NCBI RefSeq assembly: GCF_000211415.1
Contig: NZ_GL890780.1
Span: 152,120-216,119, forward strand
Reading direction: 5' to 3'
Source of the DNA: Enterobacter mori LMG 25706
GTDB lineage: Bacteria; Pseudomonadota; Gammaproteobacteria; Enterobacterales; Enterobacteriaceae
DNA: 64,000 nt
In this document: piece after piece, positions 20,205-31,174 of the stretch
How positions within the stretch are numbered: position 1 is the stretch's first letter
How the letters are laid out: each line of letters opens with the position of its first letter
Position numbers and translations under genes: made by a program
Notes under the pieces: generated by a model
What the model saw: the letters and a program-made list of their open reading frames with translations, nothing else
Database searches by the model: none
Told to the model about the DNA's origin: nothing

Positions 20205-21656
20205 ATGGCCAAAAATTACGCCGCGCTGGCGAACGACGTTGTCAGCGCGCTGGGCGGCAAAGAGAACATTGTCGCCGTCACTCACTGTATGACGCGTCTA
20301 CGCTTCGTCCTGAAAGACGAAAGCCTTACCGATGCCGCGCGCCTGAAAAGCATCAGCGGCGTGCTCGGCGTGGTACGCAATGACAACCAGTGTCAGGTCA
20401 TTATTGGCAACACCGTTTCTCAGGCGTACCGCGAAGTGGTGAGCCTGCTGCCAGGCAGCCTGCAGCCTGCCGTACCGGAAGGCCCGCAGAAACTGACATT
20501 ACGCCGCATCGGCGCCGGGATCCTCGACGCGCTGATCGGTACCATGTCCCCGCTGATCCCGGCGATCATTGGCGGCTCGATGGTCAAGCTGCTGGCAATG
20601 ATCCTCGAGATGACCGGCGTGCTGGGCAAGGGCGATCCCACGCTGACCATCCTGACGGTCATTGGCGACGGCGCGTTCTTCTTCCTGCCGCTGATGGTGG
20701 CAGCCTCGGCGGCTGTGAAGTTCAAAACTAACATGTCGCTGGCGATTGCCATTGCGGGCGTGCTGGTGCATCCGAGCTTTATCGAGCTGATGGCGAAAGC
20801 CGCGCAGGGCGAGCACGTTGAGTTCGCCTTTATCCCGGTGACGGCGGTGAAATACACTTACACCGTCATCCCGGCTCTGGTCATGACCTGGTGCCTGTCA
20901 TACATCGAGCGCTGGGTGGATCGCATTACCCCGGCGGTCACCAAAAACTTCCTCAAGCCGATGCTGATCGTGCTGATTGCCGCCCCGCTCGCCATCGTGT
21001 TGATTGGCCCGCTGGGCATCTGGATCGGTAGCGCCATCTCTGCACTGGTCTACACCATTCACGGCTATCTGGGCTGGCTCTCCGTCGCCATTATGGGCGC
21101 GCTGTGGCCGCTGCTGGTGATGACCGGGATGCACCGCGTGTTTACGCCGACCATCATTCAGACCATTGCCGAGACGGGCAAGGAAGGGATGGTGATGCCG
21201 TCGGAAATCGGCGCCAACCTGTCGCTCGGCGGCTCGTCGCTGGCGGTGGCGTGGAAAACGAAAAACCCGGAGCTGCGCCAGACTGCGCTAGCGGCGGCGG
21301 CCTCCGCCATCATGGCGGGGATCTCTGAACCGGCGCTATACGGCGTGGCGGTACGTCTGAAACGTCCGCTGATTGCGAGCCTGATCAGCGGCTTTATCTG
21401 CGGTGCGGTGGCGGGCATGGCCGGTCTTGCCAGCCATTCGATGGCGGCACCGGGGCTGTTCACCAGCGTGCAGTTCTTCGACCCGGCCAACCCGATGACC
21501 ATCGTATGGGTGTTTGGCGTGATGGGGCTGGCAGTGGTGCTGTCGTTTGTTCTGACCCTGATACTCGGCTTTGAGGATATCCCGGTCGAAGACGAGGCTG
21601 AAAAAGCGCGCGCCCTGCAGACCGCACCGGTTCAGAACAAAGCAGCAGAAGCATAA
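20205..21656 (+). CDS. ascF: PTS cellobiose/arbutin/salicin transporter subunit IIBC
   Basis: 483 residues (E. coli AscF 485). It imports and phosphorylates aryl-beta-glucosides such as arbutin and salicin. The N-terminal EIIB domain has the phosphocysteine in AVTHCMTRLRF (about residue 26), and the EIIC domain (about 105-460) has about ten membrane spans including GISEPALYGVAVRLKRP. No EIIA domain is fused, so phosphate must come from another EIIA such as Crr. It is followed 18 bases later by ascB. Confidence 0.95.
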   Translation: MAKNYAALANDVVSALGGKENIVAVTHCMTRLRFVLKDESLTDAARLKSISGVLGVVRNDNQCQVIIGNTVSQAYREVVSLLPGSLQPAVPEGPQKLTLRRIGAGILDALIGTMSPLIPAIIGGSMVKLLAMILEMTGVLGKGDPTLTILTVIGDGAFFFLPLMVAASAAVKFKTNMSLAIAIAGVLVHPSFIELMAKAAQGEHVEFAFIPVTAVKYTYTVIPALVMTWCLSYIERWVDRITPAVTKNFLKPMLIVLIAAPLAIVLIGPLGIWIGSAISALVYTIHGYLGWLSVAIMGALWPLLVMTGMHRVFTPTIIQTIAETGKEGMVMPSEIGANLSLGGSSLAVAWKTKNPELRQTALAAAASAIMAGISEPALYGVAVRLKRPLIASLISGFICGAVAGMAGLASHSMAAPGLFTSVQFFDPANPMTIVWVFGVMGLAVVLSFVLTLILGFEDIPVEDEAEKARALQTAPVQNKAAEA

Positions 21657-23099
<1,443 letters not shown>

Positions 23100-23109
23100 C
23101 CTGTGCTTA

Positions 23110-23195
23110 CCCCTCACCCTAACCCTCTCCCCACAGGGGAGAGGGGACAAAATACACTCTCTCCCCTATGGGGAGAGGGCCGGGGTGAGGGGTTC
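23110..23195. repeat. Two inverted copies of the CCCTCACCC/CTCTCCC repeat
   Basis: The first copy (23110-23148) reads CCCTCACCCTAACCCTCTCC with stem CCCCACAGGGG; the second (23156-23195) is in inverse order, CTCTCCCCTATGGGGAGAGG then GGGTGAGGGG. Together they can form one large hairpin between the convergent ascB and hycI genes and are a likely bidirectional transcription stop. The second copy also encodes the last residues of HycI. Confidence 0.85.
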
Positions 23196-23639
23196 AAACC
23201 CACCGTCCCCAACCCACTCCGCAAGCCGTGAATAGACCACGTCCACCGCCTCTTTCACCGGCGGCGTCATCGGGTAATAAAACCCGACGATGTCTGGCTG
23301 AATGCCCAAAAACAGCACCTCGCCCACGTCGTCTTTAATCTGATCGACCAGGTAGTTCAGCGGCATATTGTGCGTCGTCATCATAAACATCTCGGCGATG
23401 TCGTCCGGGTCAATCAGGCGGATCTCGCCGGGGTTGAGCCCCATATCGGTGGCATCGACGATTAACAGCCTGTCAGGACGCAGTTCGCGAATGGCGACCA
23501 CATCGTTTTCCGGCGCGCTGCCGCCGTCAATCACTACCCAGCCGCCCTGCGGTTTCGCGGCGCACATCTCTGCCAGCAGTGGACCCGCGCCGTCGTCGCC
23601 CATCATGCTATTGCCAACACACAGTAAAACGTCAGTCAC
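23166..23639 (-). CDS. hycI: Hydrogenase 3 maturation endopeptidase HycI
   Basis: 157 residues (E. coli 156). A protease that cuts the C-terminal tail from pre-HycE after nickel insertion. N-terminal VLLCVGNSMMGDDGAGP holds the first nickel-binding acid, with further family motifs DATDMGLNPGE and TTHNMPLNYLVDQI. The start is a GTG at 23639, overlapping the hycH stop by eight bases; no ATG fits. The C-terminal residues GFEPLTPALSP are read from the intergenic repeat, so the tail differs from that of E. coli. Confidence 0.93.
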   Translation of the reverse strand: MTDVLLCVGNSMMGDDGAGPLLAEMCAAKPQGGWVVIDGGSAPENDVVAIRELRPDRLLIVDATDMGLNPGEIRLIDPDDIAEMFMMTTHNMPLNYLVDQIKDDVGEVLFLGIQPDIVGFYYPMTPPVKEAVDVVYSRLAEWVGDGGFEPLTPALSP

Positions 23640-24042
23640 GTAATCTCCTCACCATCAGGTAGATGGCGCTCTCCTGATGAATATCGTGCAGCATGCTAAG
23701 CAGCGTTTTGCTCCACGCCTGCTGCTCGGGGGTTTGCCTGCTCAGCGCCGCGTCAAAGGCGTTGGCGAGCATCGCAATGTGGTGGGCGTCGATGACGATC
23801 TCGCCGTACTTCGGCACGCCCTCCATTTTGCGCCGCGCCGTGCTGCCCTCCTCCAGCGTGGCGATCCACGCCAGGTACTCGGGCCACGGGCAGCTTAACG
23901 CCGCCTCCAGGCAGTCGATCACCCCGAGGTGGTGCCCAATCGCCAGGCTGTAATAGACCACCTGCTGCGCCGCATCCGGGGTGGCATCGTTCTCATCAAT
24001 AAACTTACGGCTCAGCTGGCTGAACACCACCGTTTCACTCAT
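23632..24042 (-). CDS. hycH: Formate hydrogenlyase maturation protein HycH
   Basis: 136 residues, like E. coli HycH. It is needed for maturation of the hydrogenase 3 large subunit, probably as an assembly chaperone. No catalytic motif is visible; identity comes from sequence and place. ATGA overlap with hycG and overlap with hycI. Confidence 0.93.
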   Translation of the reverse strand: MSETVVFSQLSRKFIDENDATPDAAQQVVYYSLAIGHHLGVIDCLEAALSCPWPEYLAWIATLEEGSTARRKMEGVPKYGEIVIDAHHIAMLANAFDAALSRQTPEQQAWSKTLLSMLHDIHQESAIYLMVRRLRD

Positions 24043-24806
24043 CGGATACGCGCCTCATCCACAACGCTGTTCAGGTTCGCCACAATCTCGTTGAGGCGCG
24101 GATCGTTTTCCGCCTCCAGCCAGCGCGCCACCTGATGGTCGCCCTGGCTCAGCAGGCGCAGATAATCGTCGGCAATCTGACGCCCGTAACGGTAGCCAGC
24201 CAGCCTGCGCGCCGTGCGGTCCACTTTCACCCGCAGCGGCTGCACCATGTCCGGGTGCAGGATGGCCGCAGGTTGGTTGTCCAGCTCGCCCGGCTCACGG
24301 GCGTGGATTTTTTGCTCCAGCAGGCCGAGCGCCATGGCAAATCCGTACAGCGTCGCGGCGGGCGTTGGCGGACAGCCCGGAATGTAGACGTCAACCGGCA
24401 CGATTTTGTCGGTGCCGCCCCAGACGCAGTAAAGGTCGTGGAAGATGCCGCCGCTGTTGCCGCAGGCCCCGTAGGATATGCAGATTTTCGGGTCCGGCGC
24501 GGACTGCCAGGCGCGCAGCGCGGGGGAGCGCATGGCGCGGGTGACGGCCCCGGTAAACAGCAGAATGTCCGCATGACGCGGAGACGGCACCACTTTGATG
24601 CCGAAGCGCTCGGCGTCAAACAGCGGTGACAGGGTGGCGAAGATCTCAATCTCGCAGCCGTTGCAGCCGCCGCAATCCACGCGGTAGACGTAGGCCGAGC
24701 GTTTGATTTTTTTTAGCAGCGACGCCTTCATGCTGGCGATGGATTCGTCCACCGTCATCGGCACCGGAATGCCGTTTGCGTCGCGCGGGCCGAGTAAATT
24801 GTCCAT
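24039..24806 (-). CDS. hycG: Hydrogenase 3 small subunit HycG
   Basis: 255 residues, as in E. coli. The [4Fe-4S] small subunit of the [NiFe] hydrogenase 3, related to NuoB. The cluster cysteines are in [11 protein letters not shown] (about 45-53), [12 protein letters not shown] (about residue 115) and [10 protein letters not shown] (about residue 147). Start overlaps the hycF stop by one base. Confidence 0.95.
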   Translation of the reverse strand: MDNLLGPRDANGIPVPMTVDESIASMKASLLKKIKRSAYVYRVDCGGCNGCEIEIFATLSPLFDAERFGIKVVPSPRHADILLFTGAVTRAMRSPALRAWQSAPDPKICISYGACGNSGGIFHDLYCVWGGTDKIVPVDVYIPGCPPTPAATLYGFAMALGLLEQKIHAREPGELDNQPAAILHPDMVQPLRVKVDRTARRLAGYRYGRQIADDYLRLLSQGDHQVARWLEAENDPRLNEIVANLNSVVDEARIR

Positions 24807-25348
24807 CAGCTGGCCTCTCTCATATGGCGGGTGATATCAATGCGGTCGGACGGCAGCAGGCACTTCTGACGCTTGCACTCCGGGCAGGTTTCAAAGCTTT
24901 CACGATGATGCTCCGCGCGGGCATCGCCGTTGTGCTGCAACAGCGCGATGGCGTAGTCGATCTCTTTCTGCACGGCGAACGGGCGTCTACAGACGCGGCA
25001 GCTGCACAGATCAAAGCGCGACTGCTGGAGGAAATCCTCTTTCTTCCACACCGCCAGCTCGAATTCCTGCGACAGGCGAATGGCCACCGTCGGGCAGACC
25101 TCCTCGCAGCGGCCGCAGAAGATGCAGCGCCCGAGGTTAAACTGCCAGGCCAACTCGCCGGTTTTGAGATCCGTTTCCACCGTCAGGGCATTCGACGGAC
25201 AGGCGTTGACGCAGGCCGCGCAGCCGATGCACTGCTGCGGATTGTGCTCCGGCTTGCCGCGAAAGTTTTTATCCACCGGCATCGGCTCCAGCGGATAACG
25301 GCTGGTCTGCGTGCCGGTTTTGATCACTTTTTTGATAAAGGTAAACAT
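24806..25348 (-). CDS. hycF: Formate hydrogenlyase complex iron-sulfur subunit HycF
   Basis: 180 residues, as in E. coli. A NuoI-like ferredoxin with two 4Fe-4S motifs, [16 protein letters not shown] and [16 protein letters not shown], and extra cysteines near the C-terminus ([18 protein letters not shown]) that may bind another metal. It relays electrons from HycB to HycG. Confidence 0.95.
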   Translation of the reverse strand: MFTFIKKVIKTGTQTSRYPLEPMPVDKNFRGKPEHNPQQCIGCAACVNACPSNALTVETDLKTGELAWQFNLGRCIFCGRCEEVCPTVAIRLSQEFELAVWKKEDFLQQSRFDLCSCRVCRRPFAVQKEIDYAIALLQHNGDARAEHHRESFETCPECKRQKCLLPSDRIDITRHMREAS

Positions 25349-25357
25349 GACGAGTCC

Positions 25358-27067
25358 TTATTTCAGCGGCGAGTTTTTACGCTCAATGCTGTAGCGCTCA
25401 AGCTCTTTGTACGGCACCACCTGGCTTTTCTTCTTGCGCACGTCCACGACGGTCATGCGGTCGGTGCAGGAGTAGCACGGGTCGAGGCTGCCGATGATCA
25501 GCGGCGCATCGGAAACCGTGTTGCCGCGCAGCATGTAGCGCAGGGTTGGCCAGTTGGCGTAGGTGGCCGCGCGGCAGCGCCAGCGGTAGAGCTTCTGGTT
25601 GTCGCCGGTCATGCTCCAGTGAATGTCGTCCCCGCGCGGCGCTTCGGCAAAGCCGAGGGCAAAGCGGTTCGGGATGTAGGTAAAGCCCTCCACGATCAGC
25701 GGGCCACCCGGCAGATTATCGAGGCCGAAGTCGATCATATTCAGGGCGGTGAATACCTCGTTGATACGCACCTTGAGGCGCGAAATAACGTCGCAGCCCT
25801 GCTCGCTGTGCACGGTCATCGGCAGCAGGCCGTAGCCGACAAACGGGTGATCGGCGCGGGTATCGCGGGCGTGGCCGCTGGCGCGCACCATCGGGCCGAC
25901 GTTGCTGAAGTCGCGGGCGATTTCAGGGTCAAGACGGCCGATGCCGACGGTGCGCTGCTCGATGTTTGGCGTGCTGAGCAGCATGTCCACCAGCTCCTGC
26001 ACGTCGCGGCGCATCTGCTGCGCCAGTAGACGGGTCTGGATCATGTCGTCCTTCAGCAGGTCGCGGCGGATCCCGCCAATCAGGTTCAGACCGTAGGTTT
26101 TACGCGCCCCGGTGAGGATCTCCGCCATCTTCATCGACGCCTCGCGCACGCGGAAGAACTGCATAAAACCGGAGTCAAAACCGACGAAGTGGCAGGCCAG
26201 GCCGAGGTTCAACAGGTGCGAGTGCAGGCGCTCCACCTCCAGCAGAATGGCGCGGATCATCTGCGCGCGTTCGGGCACCACGATCCCCATGCCGTTCTCC
26301 ACCGAGGTGGTGTAGGCGGTGCTGTGGGCGAAGCCGCAGATGCCGCACACGCGGTCAGAAAGAAACGTCACTTCGTTGTAGCCCATGCGGGTTTCCGCCA
26401 GCTTTTCCATGCCGCGATGGACGTAGAACAGGCGGTAGTCGGCGTCGATAATGTTTTCGCCATCGACGAACAGGCGGAAGTGGCCCGGTTCGTCGGAGGT
26501 GACGTGCAGCGGGCCAATCGGCACCACGTTGTTCTTCTTGCTGCCCAGCTCGTTGATGAACTCGTAGGTTTCGCTGTCGGTGGTCGGCGCCGGACGCTGG
26601 CGGTAGTCCATGCTGTCTTTGCGCAGCGGGTAGAGTTCGTCCGGCCAGTCGTCCGGCAGCACCAGGCGGCGCTCGTCCGGCAGGCCGACCGGCACCAGGC
26701 CGTACATGTCGCGCACTTCGCGCTCGCCCCAGACGGCGGCAGGCACGCGCGGCGTGACGGACGGATATTCCGGCTTATTTGGGTCAACTTCGACGCGCAC
26801 AGTGAGCCAGCACTTTTCGCCCTGCTCCATCGACATCACGTAGTACACGGCGTAATTGCCGCACAGCTGACGCTCGTCGTTGCCGAACAGCACCGACAGC
26901 CAGCCGCCCTGCTGGTAATAGAGGAACTCCACCACTTCCGGCAGGTAGTTCACCTTAATGGTGACGGTTATCTGGTCTTTGGTTTGCCAGGACTCCTCCA
27001 GCACTACGCCGGGGAAGGCCTGATGCAACGCGGCGAGATACTGCTGACCTTTCTTTTCTTCAGACAT
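25358..27067 (-). CDS. hycE: Hydrogenase 3 large subunit HycE
   Basis: 569 residues, identical in length to E. coli HycE. An N-terminal NuoC-like part (about 1-170) is fused to the [NiFe] large subunit. The nickel-binding cysteine pairs are RVCGICGFAHS (about residue 240) and DPCYSCTDR near the C-terminus. HycI is expected to cut after Arg537 of CTDR, before MTVVDVRKKK, releasing a 32-residue tail, which is present here. Confidence 0.97.
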   Translation of the reverse strand: MSEEKKGQQYLAALHQAFPGVVLEESWQTKDQITVTIKVNYLPEVVEFLYYQQGGWLSVLFGNDERQLCGNYAVYYVMSMEQGEKCWLTVRVEVDPNKPEYPSVTPRVPAAVWGEREVRDMYGLVPVGLPDERRLVLPDDWPDELYPLRKDSMDYRQRPAPTTDSETYEFINELGSKKNNVVPIGPLHVTSDEPGHFRLFVDGENIIDADYRLFYVHRGMEKLAETRMGYNEVTFLSDRVCGICGFAHSTAYTTSVENGMGIVVPERAQMIRAILLEVERLHSHLLNLGLACHFVGFDSGFMQFFRVREASMKMAEILTGARKTYGLNLIGGIRRDLLKDDMIQTRLLAQQMRRDVQELVDMLLSTPNIEQRTVGIGRLDPEIARDFSNVGPMVRASGHARDTRADHPFVGYGLLPMTVHSEQGCDVISRLKVRINEVFTALNMIDFGLDNLPGGPLIVEGFTYIPNRFALGFAEAPRGDDIHWSMTGDNQKLYRWRCRAATYANWPTLRYMLRGNTVSDAPLIIGSLDPCYSCTDRMTVVDVRKKKSQVVPYKELERYSIERKNSPLK

Positions 27068-27082
27068 AAAAACTCTCTTTAA

Positions 27083-28006
27083 TCACGCCACCAGCAAGGA
27101 GACGAACGCTAAAAATGCAAAACCAAAACCGGCCCAGGTGATGCGCGACGTTTCGACAAAACGCAGGCGCGCCATGCTGTTTTCAAACAGGGCAATCACC
27201 AGCACGCCGACCAGCAGCTTGAGGGCGGCAATCACGACGGCCAGCACCAGACCGCCCACGGAGAAGTGCGTCATCTGCCCCCACGGGAAGAAGACGCCGA
27301 CAAACATCTGCAGCACCACCAGCTGTTTGAGGCTGATGCCCCACTTCAGCACCGCAAAGCCGTAGCCGCTGTATTCGGTGAGCGGCCCTTCCTGCAGCTC
27401 CTGCTCGGCTTCCGCCAGATCGAACGGCAGTTTGCCCATCTCGATAAAGGTGGCGAACGCGCAGGCGCAGAGCGCCAGCACCAGTGGGATCGAGCGCGCC
27501 ACAGGCCAGTGATAAACGGTGTCGGTGATAAAACTGATATGGGTTGAACCCGCGACCTGCGCGGCAACCCACAGCCCCAGCAGCAGGATCGGCTCAACCA
27601 GCACGCCCAGCATCGCCTCGCGGCTGGCACCGATGCCGGTAAATGGGCTCCCGGTGTCCAGGCCCGCAATCGCAAAGAAGAAGCGGGCAATGGCGAAGAG
27701 GTAGATGAGCGTAATCAGATCGCCAAGCACGGGCAGCGGCGACGCCACCGTGACCACCGGCAGCGCGGTGGCGATGGTCAGCATAACGCCCACCATCACG
27801 AACGGCGTCAGGCGGAAGACCCAGCCTGCGGCATCCGGGGCCACGCTCTGACGAGAAAGCAGTTTGAAGAGATCGCGATACTCCTGGAGCACCCCGGGCC
27901 CGCGACGGTTATGCATTCTAGCGCGTGCCACGCGCGTGATGCCCGACAGCAGCGGCGCAGCGGCGAACAGCACCAGCGCCTGAAGAATGGCCAGTAACAA
28001 ACTCAT
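27083..28006 (-). CDS. hycD: Formate hydrogenlyase membrane subunit HycD
   Basis: 307 residues, as in E. coli. A NuoH-like membrane protein that anchors the soluble hydrogenase arm. About eight membrane spans; the family motifs RRGPGVLQEYRDLFKLL near residue 35 and MGKLPFDLAEAEQEL near residue 200 are present. It follows hycC by one base. Confidence 0.96.
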   Translation of the reverse strand: MSLLLAILQALVLFAAAPLLSGITRVARARMHNRRGPGVLQEYRDLFKLLSRQSVAPDAAGWVFRLTPFVMVGVMLTIATALPVVTVASPLPVLGDLITLIYLFAIARFFFAIAGLDTGSPFTGIGASREAMLGVLVEPILLLGLWVAAQVAGSTHISFITDTVYHWPVARSIPLVLALCACAFATFIEMGKLPFDLAEAEQELQEGPLTEYSGYGFAVLKWGISLKQLVVLQMFVGVFFPWGQMTHFSVGGLVLAVVIAALKLLVGVLVIALFENSMARLRFVETSRITWAGFGFAFLAFVSLLVA

Positions 28007-28007
28007 G

Positions 28008-29822
28008 TCAGGCTCCTCGTGAAATTACAATGATCACCAGCACCGCCAGTTCGATCAGCGCCAGACGACGGAACAGCGCGGGCGCGGCGGCGCTCTGCCA
28101 GCCCGGCACCCAACCCTTCGGGTTCAGCCAGTGGCGCAGCTTCAGCACGACGGCGAAGTTCTCCTTCACCGGCATGGCGAAACCGTGGGCGGTGATAACC
28201 ATCGACTGTTCGTGTTCGTAGCCGCAGGCCCACGCCGCCCCGCGAGAGCGGGAGGCAAGGCGGTCGCGCCTGAAGAACAGCATCAGCACGAACGGCAGCA
28301 GCGGCGCGGCAATCAGCAACAGCGCCATCATCGGCTGGGATACGACGGTATGCGCCGTCGCGAGCGGCAGTGGAATAGCGTTACCCAGCAGCGGCAGCAG
28401 CCACGGCGCGGCGACCCCGCCCGCGATGCAGCACAGCGCCAGCGCGACCACGCTTACGCCCATCAGTACCGGAGCGCAGCAGGCGTTTTCCGCTTCGCGG
28501 GTGCGCGGCGCGCCGAGGAAGGTCACGCCGTAGACTTTCGCCATACACATCACCGCCAGCGCCCCGGTAATCGCCAGCCCGACCGCCAGCAGCGGGCCGA
28601 GCAGGCGTGCGATAAAGACATCGCTCTGCCCGAGCGCGAAGAAGGACTGATAGATCACCCACTCCCCGGCAAAGCCGTTCAGCGGCGGCAGCGCGGCCAT
28701 TGCCATCAGCCCGACCAGCATCGCCAGTGAAATCACCGGCATCTTTTTGCCAATCCCACCGAGCTTTTCAATATCCCGATGGCCGGTGCGGAACCAGACG
28801 CTTCCCGCGCCGAGGAACAGGGTGCTTTTAAACAGGCTGTGGTTGACGAGGTGATAAAGACCGCCGATAAACCCGGCCGCGATCAGCGCAGGATGATTGA
28901 GTGCCAGCCCGGTCACGCCCGCGCCCATTCCGAGCAGGATGATGCCGATGTTTTCCAGCGTGTGGTACGCCAGCAGGCGCTGGATGTTGTGCTCCATCAG
29001 CGCGTACAGCCCGCCGACGAACGCGGTGATCATACCGGCAATCAGCAGCACGACGCCCCACCACAGCGGCGGCTGGCCGCCAGCCAGCGTGATGCTCAGA
29101 ATACCGAACAGTCCTACCTTCATGACGACGGTGGAAAACAATGCAGCGGCAGGTGCAGAGGCATTTGCATGCGCCTGCGGCACCCAGCCGTGCAGAGGGA
29201 TGATCCCGGCCAGCAGGCCAAAGCCCACCACGCCCAGCAGCCAGACGTCGCTTCCCAGTGGCTGACCGTTAAGCGCTGCGAAGTCGAGCGTGCCGAAACG
29301 TTGCCACACCCGCCAGCAGGCCAGCGCCAGCAGCAGCGTGCCGAGGCGACCGAGCGCAAACCACAGCTTGCCGGAGGCGCTACATCCCGTCAGGAACACG
29401 CCGCACAGCGCCATGATCTCCGCCATCACCACCAGCGCGCCGAGGTTGCTGGCAATGACGGTGCAGACCGCCGACGCCATCAGCAAGTTAACCAGCAGAC
29501 CATTCGCGCGGGTGTGCTGATGGCGGTGCCATTCAATATTGAACAGGCTGATAAACACCCCGCACAGGCCAAAGGTCACCAGCCAGATGGCGTTCAGCGG
29601 CGTGAGCTGAACGGTATGTCGGACGATCGGAATCATTGCTTCGGCGGTCTGGCCGCTGAGTAACACTGCCGTACCTGCTGCCAGCGTCATCACGCTACCG
29701 ACCGCCCCGCCGATCCCGGCAATCCCGCCGCTCAGGGTTTTATGGAAAGAGAACACTAGCGCCAGCACGGCGGCGGCAGTGAAGCACGCCACGGCGCTGT
29801 TAATCATGAATATCGCGTTCAT
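28008..29822 (-). CDS. hycC: Formate hydrogenlyase membrane subunit HycC
   Basis: 604 residues (E. coli 608). A NuoL/MrpA-type antiporter-like membrane subunit with about 14-16 spans, including GFGLLAGIIPLHGWVPQAHANA and AYHTLENIGIILLG with the conserved His/Lys residues of the family. The start at 29822 (MNAIFMINSAVACF) lies inside the end of hycB (23-base overlap), so translation is likely coupled. Confidence 0.96.
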   Translation of the reverse strand: MNAIFMINSAVACFTAAAVLALVFSFHKTLSGGIAGIGGAVGSVMTLAAGTAVLLSGQTAEAMIPIVRHTVQLTPLNAIWLVTFGLCGVFISLFNIEWHRHQHTRANGLLVNLLMASAVCTVIASNLGALVVMAEIMALCGVFLTGCSASGKLWFALGRLGTLLLALACWRVWQRFGTLDFAALNGQPLGSDVWLLGVVGFGLLAGIIPLHGWVPQAHANASAPAAALFSTVVMKVGLFGILSITLAGGQPPLWWGVVLLIAGMITAFVGGLYALMEHNIQRLLAYHTLENIGIILLGMGAGVTGLALNHPALIAAGFIGGLYHLVNHSLFKSTLFLGAGSVWFRTGHRDIEKLGGIGKKMPVISLAMLVGLMAMAALPPLNGFAGEWVIYQSFFALGQSDVFIARLLGPLLAVGLAITGALAVMCMAKVYGVTFLGAPRTREAENACCAPVLMGVSVVALALCCIAGGVAAPWLLPLLGNAIPLPLATAHTVVSQPMMALLLIAAPLLPFVLMLFFRRDRLASRSRGAAWACGYEHEQSMVITAHGFAMPVKENFAVVLKLRHWLNPKGWVPGWQSAAAPALFRRLALIELAVLVIIVISRGA

Positions 29823-30426
29823 TTCGCCCCTCGTTAAGCGCCTGCAAAAGCGAAAGATCGCCAAAATCGCTGTTGATGGTCAGCTCGCGCTTGCGCTTGC
29901 TGGTGCGGGCGATGTCGCGAATGTTGACCAGAATCAGCGCCCTGGTCGGGCAGGTGCGCACGCAGGCCGGGCCCTGTTCGTCAAAGCTGCACAGATCGCA
30001 TTTCACCGCGACGGCGCGGATGCCGGGCACCCAGTCCAATAGCGTGCTCACCTTCGCCGGAGCGGGTGGTGCGGGCGGCGCTTTCGGGGTATTTGCGTTC
30101 GCCGGAATATGCAGCGGGCGGCTGCCGGAAAATTCAATCGCGCCGAACGGGCAGGCAATGCCGCACAGCTTGCAGCTGACGCACAGGCTTTCGTTGAGCT
30201 GGACAGTGCCATCAACGCGGGTGATGGCATTCACTGGGCAGACACCCGCGCAGGGGGCATCTTCACAGTGGTGGCAGAGCTGCGGAGCAGACTCTTTTTC
30301 ATTACGCATGACGCGCAGACGCGGCATGGACTGCAGCCCGTGCAGGCGGTGGGTTTCCGAACACGCCGCCTCACAGGTTCGACAGCCAATACAGACCGTC
30401 GAGTCAGCAATTACAAAACGGTTCAC
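29800..30426 (-). CDS. hycB: Formate hydrogenlyase iron-sulfur subunit HycB
   Basis: 208 residues (E. coli 203). A four-cluster ferredoxin that takes electrons from formate dehydrogenase H. Cysteine sets CIGCRTCEAAC, CHHCEDAPCAGVCP, CVSCKLCGIACPFG and CDLCSFDEQGPACVRTCP. A proline/alanine-rich linker (APPAPPAPAK) interrupts the protein near residue 125. The start codon is GTG at 30426. Confidence 0.95.
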   Translation of the reverse strand: MNRFVIADSTVCIGCRTCEAACSETHRLHGLQSMPRLRVMRNEKESAPQLCHHCEDAPCAGVCPVNAITRVDGTVQLNESLCVSCKLCGIACPFGAIEFSGSRPLHIPANANTPKAPPAPPAPAKVSTLLDWVPGIRAVAVKCDLCSFDEQGPACVRTCPTRALILVNIRDIARTSKRKRELTINSDFGDLSLLQALNEGRNERDIHD

Positions 30427-30498
30427 CGGGCAATCCTCAGGTGATGGTCATTTTTGACGAAGAAAAACTGTCTTATCGACACTTTCGACACTTGGTTA

Positions 30499-30963
30499 TC
30501 AGGCAACGTTTGCGGAGGCATTTCCCGCCGTCAGCTGTTTCAGATCGACCGGCAGGTCGTGCTCAACCGCGGTATAAAGCCCGTTATAAACGGGCGCGAT
30601 TTTCTCCAGATAGTGCTCGAGCACCTGCTGGCGATCGCGGTTGCTGACGTAGCCATCGACCATGCCGTCAGCCATCAACTGCGCTTGCGCAATACATTGT
30701 TTTTCACCCTCTTTGTTCTCAACAAAGTACTCAATGGTGTGGCTGTTAAAGCTGTCCGCCAGGGTGACAAAGACCGTGAAGTGGCCAAAAAGGACAAAGC
30801 GCATATCGCCCTGCGCCGCGCAGCTCATCGCATGATGTAGACGGGCCTTTGACAGGGTGATCCCCTGAACCAGAGAGTTGCAGTAGAGGTGCCACTGATC
30901 CTGGAGCTGCTGATGACGCTGCGCGATGTAATCCGCTTTTTCGCTGATTTCCCAAATAGTCAT
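30499..30963 (-). CDS. hycA: Formate hydrogenlyase regulatory protein HycA
   Basis: 154 residues (E. coli 153). A negative modulator that counters FhlA activation of the formate regulon. No known fold is visible; identity is from the conserved N-terminus MTIWEISEKADYIAQRH and position as first gene of hyc. An upstream in-frame extension to 31119 runs through the promoter and was rejected. Confidence 0.94.
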   Translation of the reverse strand: MTIWEISEKADYIAQRHQQLQDQWHLYCNSLVQGITLSKARLHHAMSCAAQGDMRFVLFGHFTVFVTLADSFNSHTIEYFVENKEGEKQCIAQAQLMADGMVDGYVSNRDRQQVLEHYLEKIAPVYNGLYTAVEHDLPVDLKQLTAGNASANVA

Positions 30964-30999
30964 AAAAGGTATCCGGTTAATGGAGATAGCGGCTGTTAA

Positions 31000-31015
31000 G
31001 CAGATTCCATGCCAA
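31000..31015 (-). promoter_or_regulatory. Sigma-54 promoter of the hyc operon
   Basis: On the minus strand TTGGCATGGAATCTGC: -24 GG and -12 GC spaced correctly, 37 bases upstream of hycA. Matches the sigma-54 control known for hyc in E. coli. Confidence 0.8.
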
Positions 31016-31059
31016 TTTTTAAGCTTATGATTTATATGATTTTTAAATCTTATCGCACT

Positions 31060-31112
31060 GTCAACCGCGCGGTGTCGACGTGTCATTTCGACAGTGTTGA
31101 CACCGTCACGCC
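31060..31112. promoter_or_regulatory. Candidate FhlA upstream activating region between hyc and hyp
   Basis: A cluster of inverted motifs, GGTGTCGACG (31071-31080), TGTCATTTCGACA (31081-31093) and TGTTGACACC (31095-31104), lies between the two divergent sigma-54 promoters. The outer GGTGTC/GACACC arms are mirror images. FhlA binding here is inferred from position. The AT-rich stretch at 31021-31052 could be an IHF bend site. Confidence 0.5.
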
Positions 31113-31128
31113 CTGACAAAAATCAAGC

Positions 31129-31144
31129 TGGCACCGTTATTGCA
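31129..31144 (+). promoter_or_regulatory. Sigma-54 promoter of hypABCDE
   Basis: TGGCACCGTTATTGCA is a perfect match to TGGCAC-N5-TTGCA. It ends 30 bases upstream of hypA. Confidence 0.9.
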
Positions 31145-31174
31145 TTCAATGGCGCAATTCATTGAGGAGGCGTC

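Noticed and set aside
24776..26029. 417-codon open frame opposite hycE/hycF
   Set aside because: Same reason: antisense to well-supported hyc genes, with low-complexity Ala/Arg/His content.
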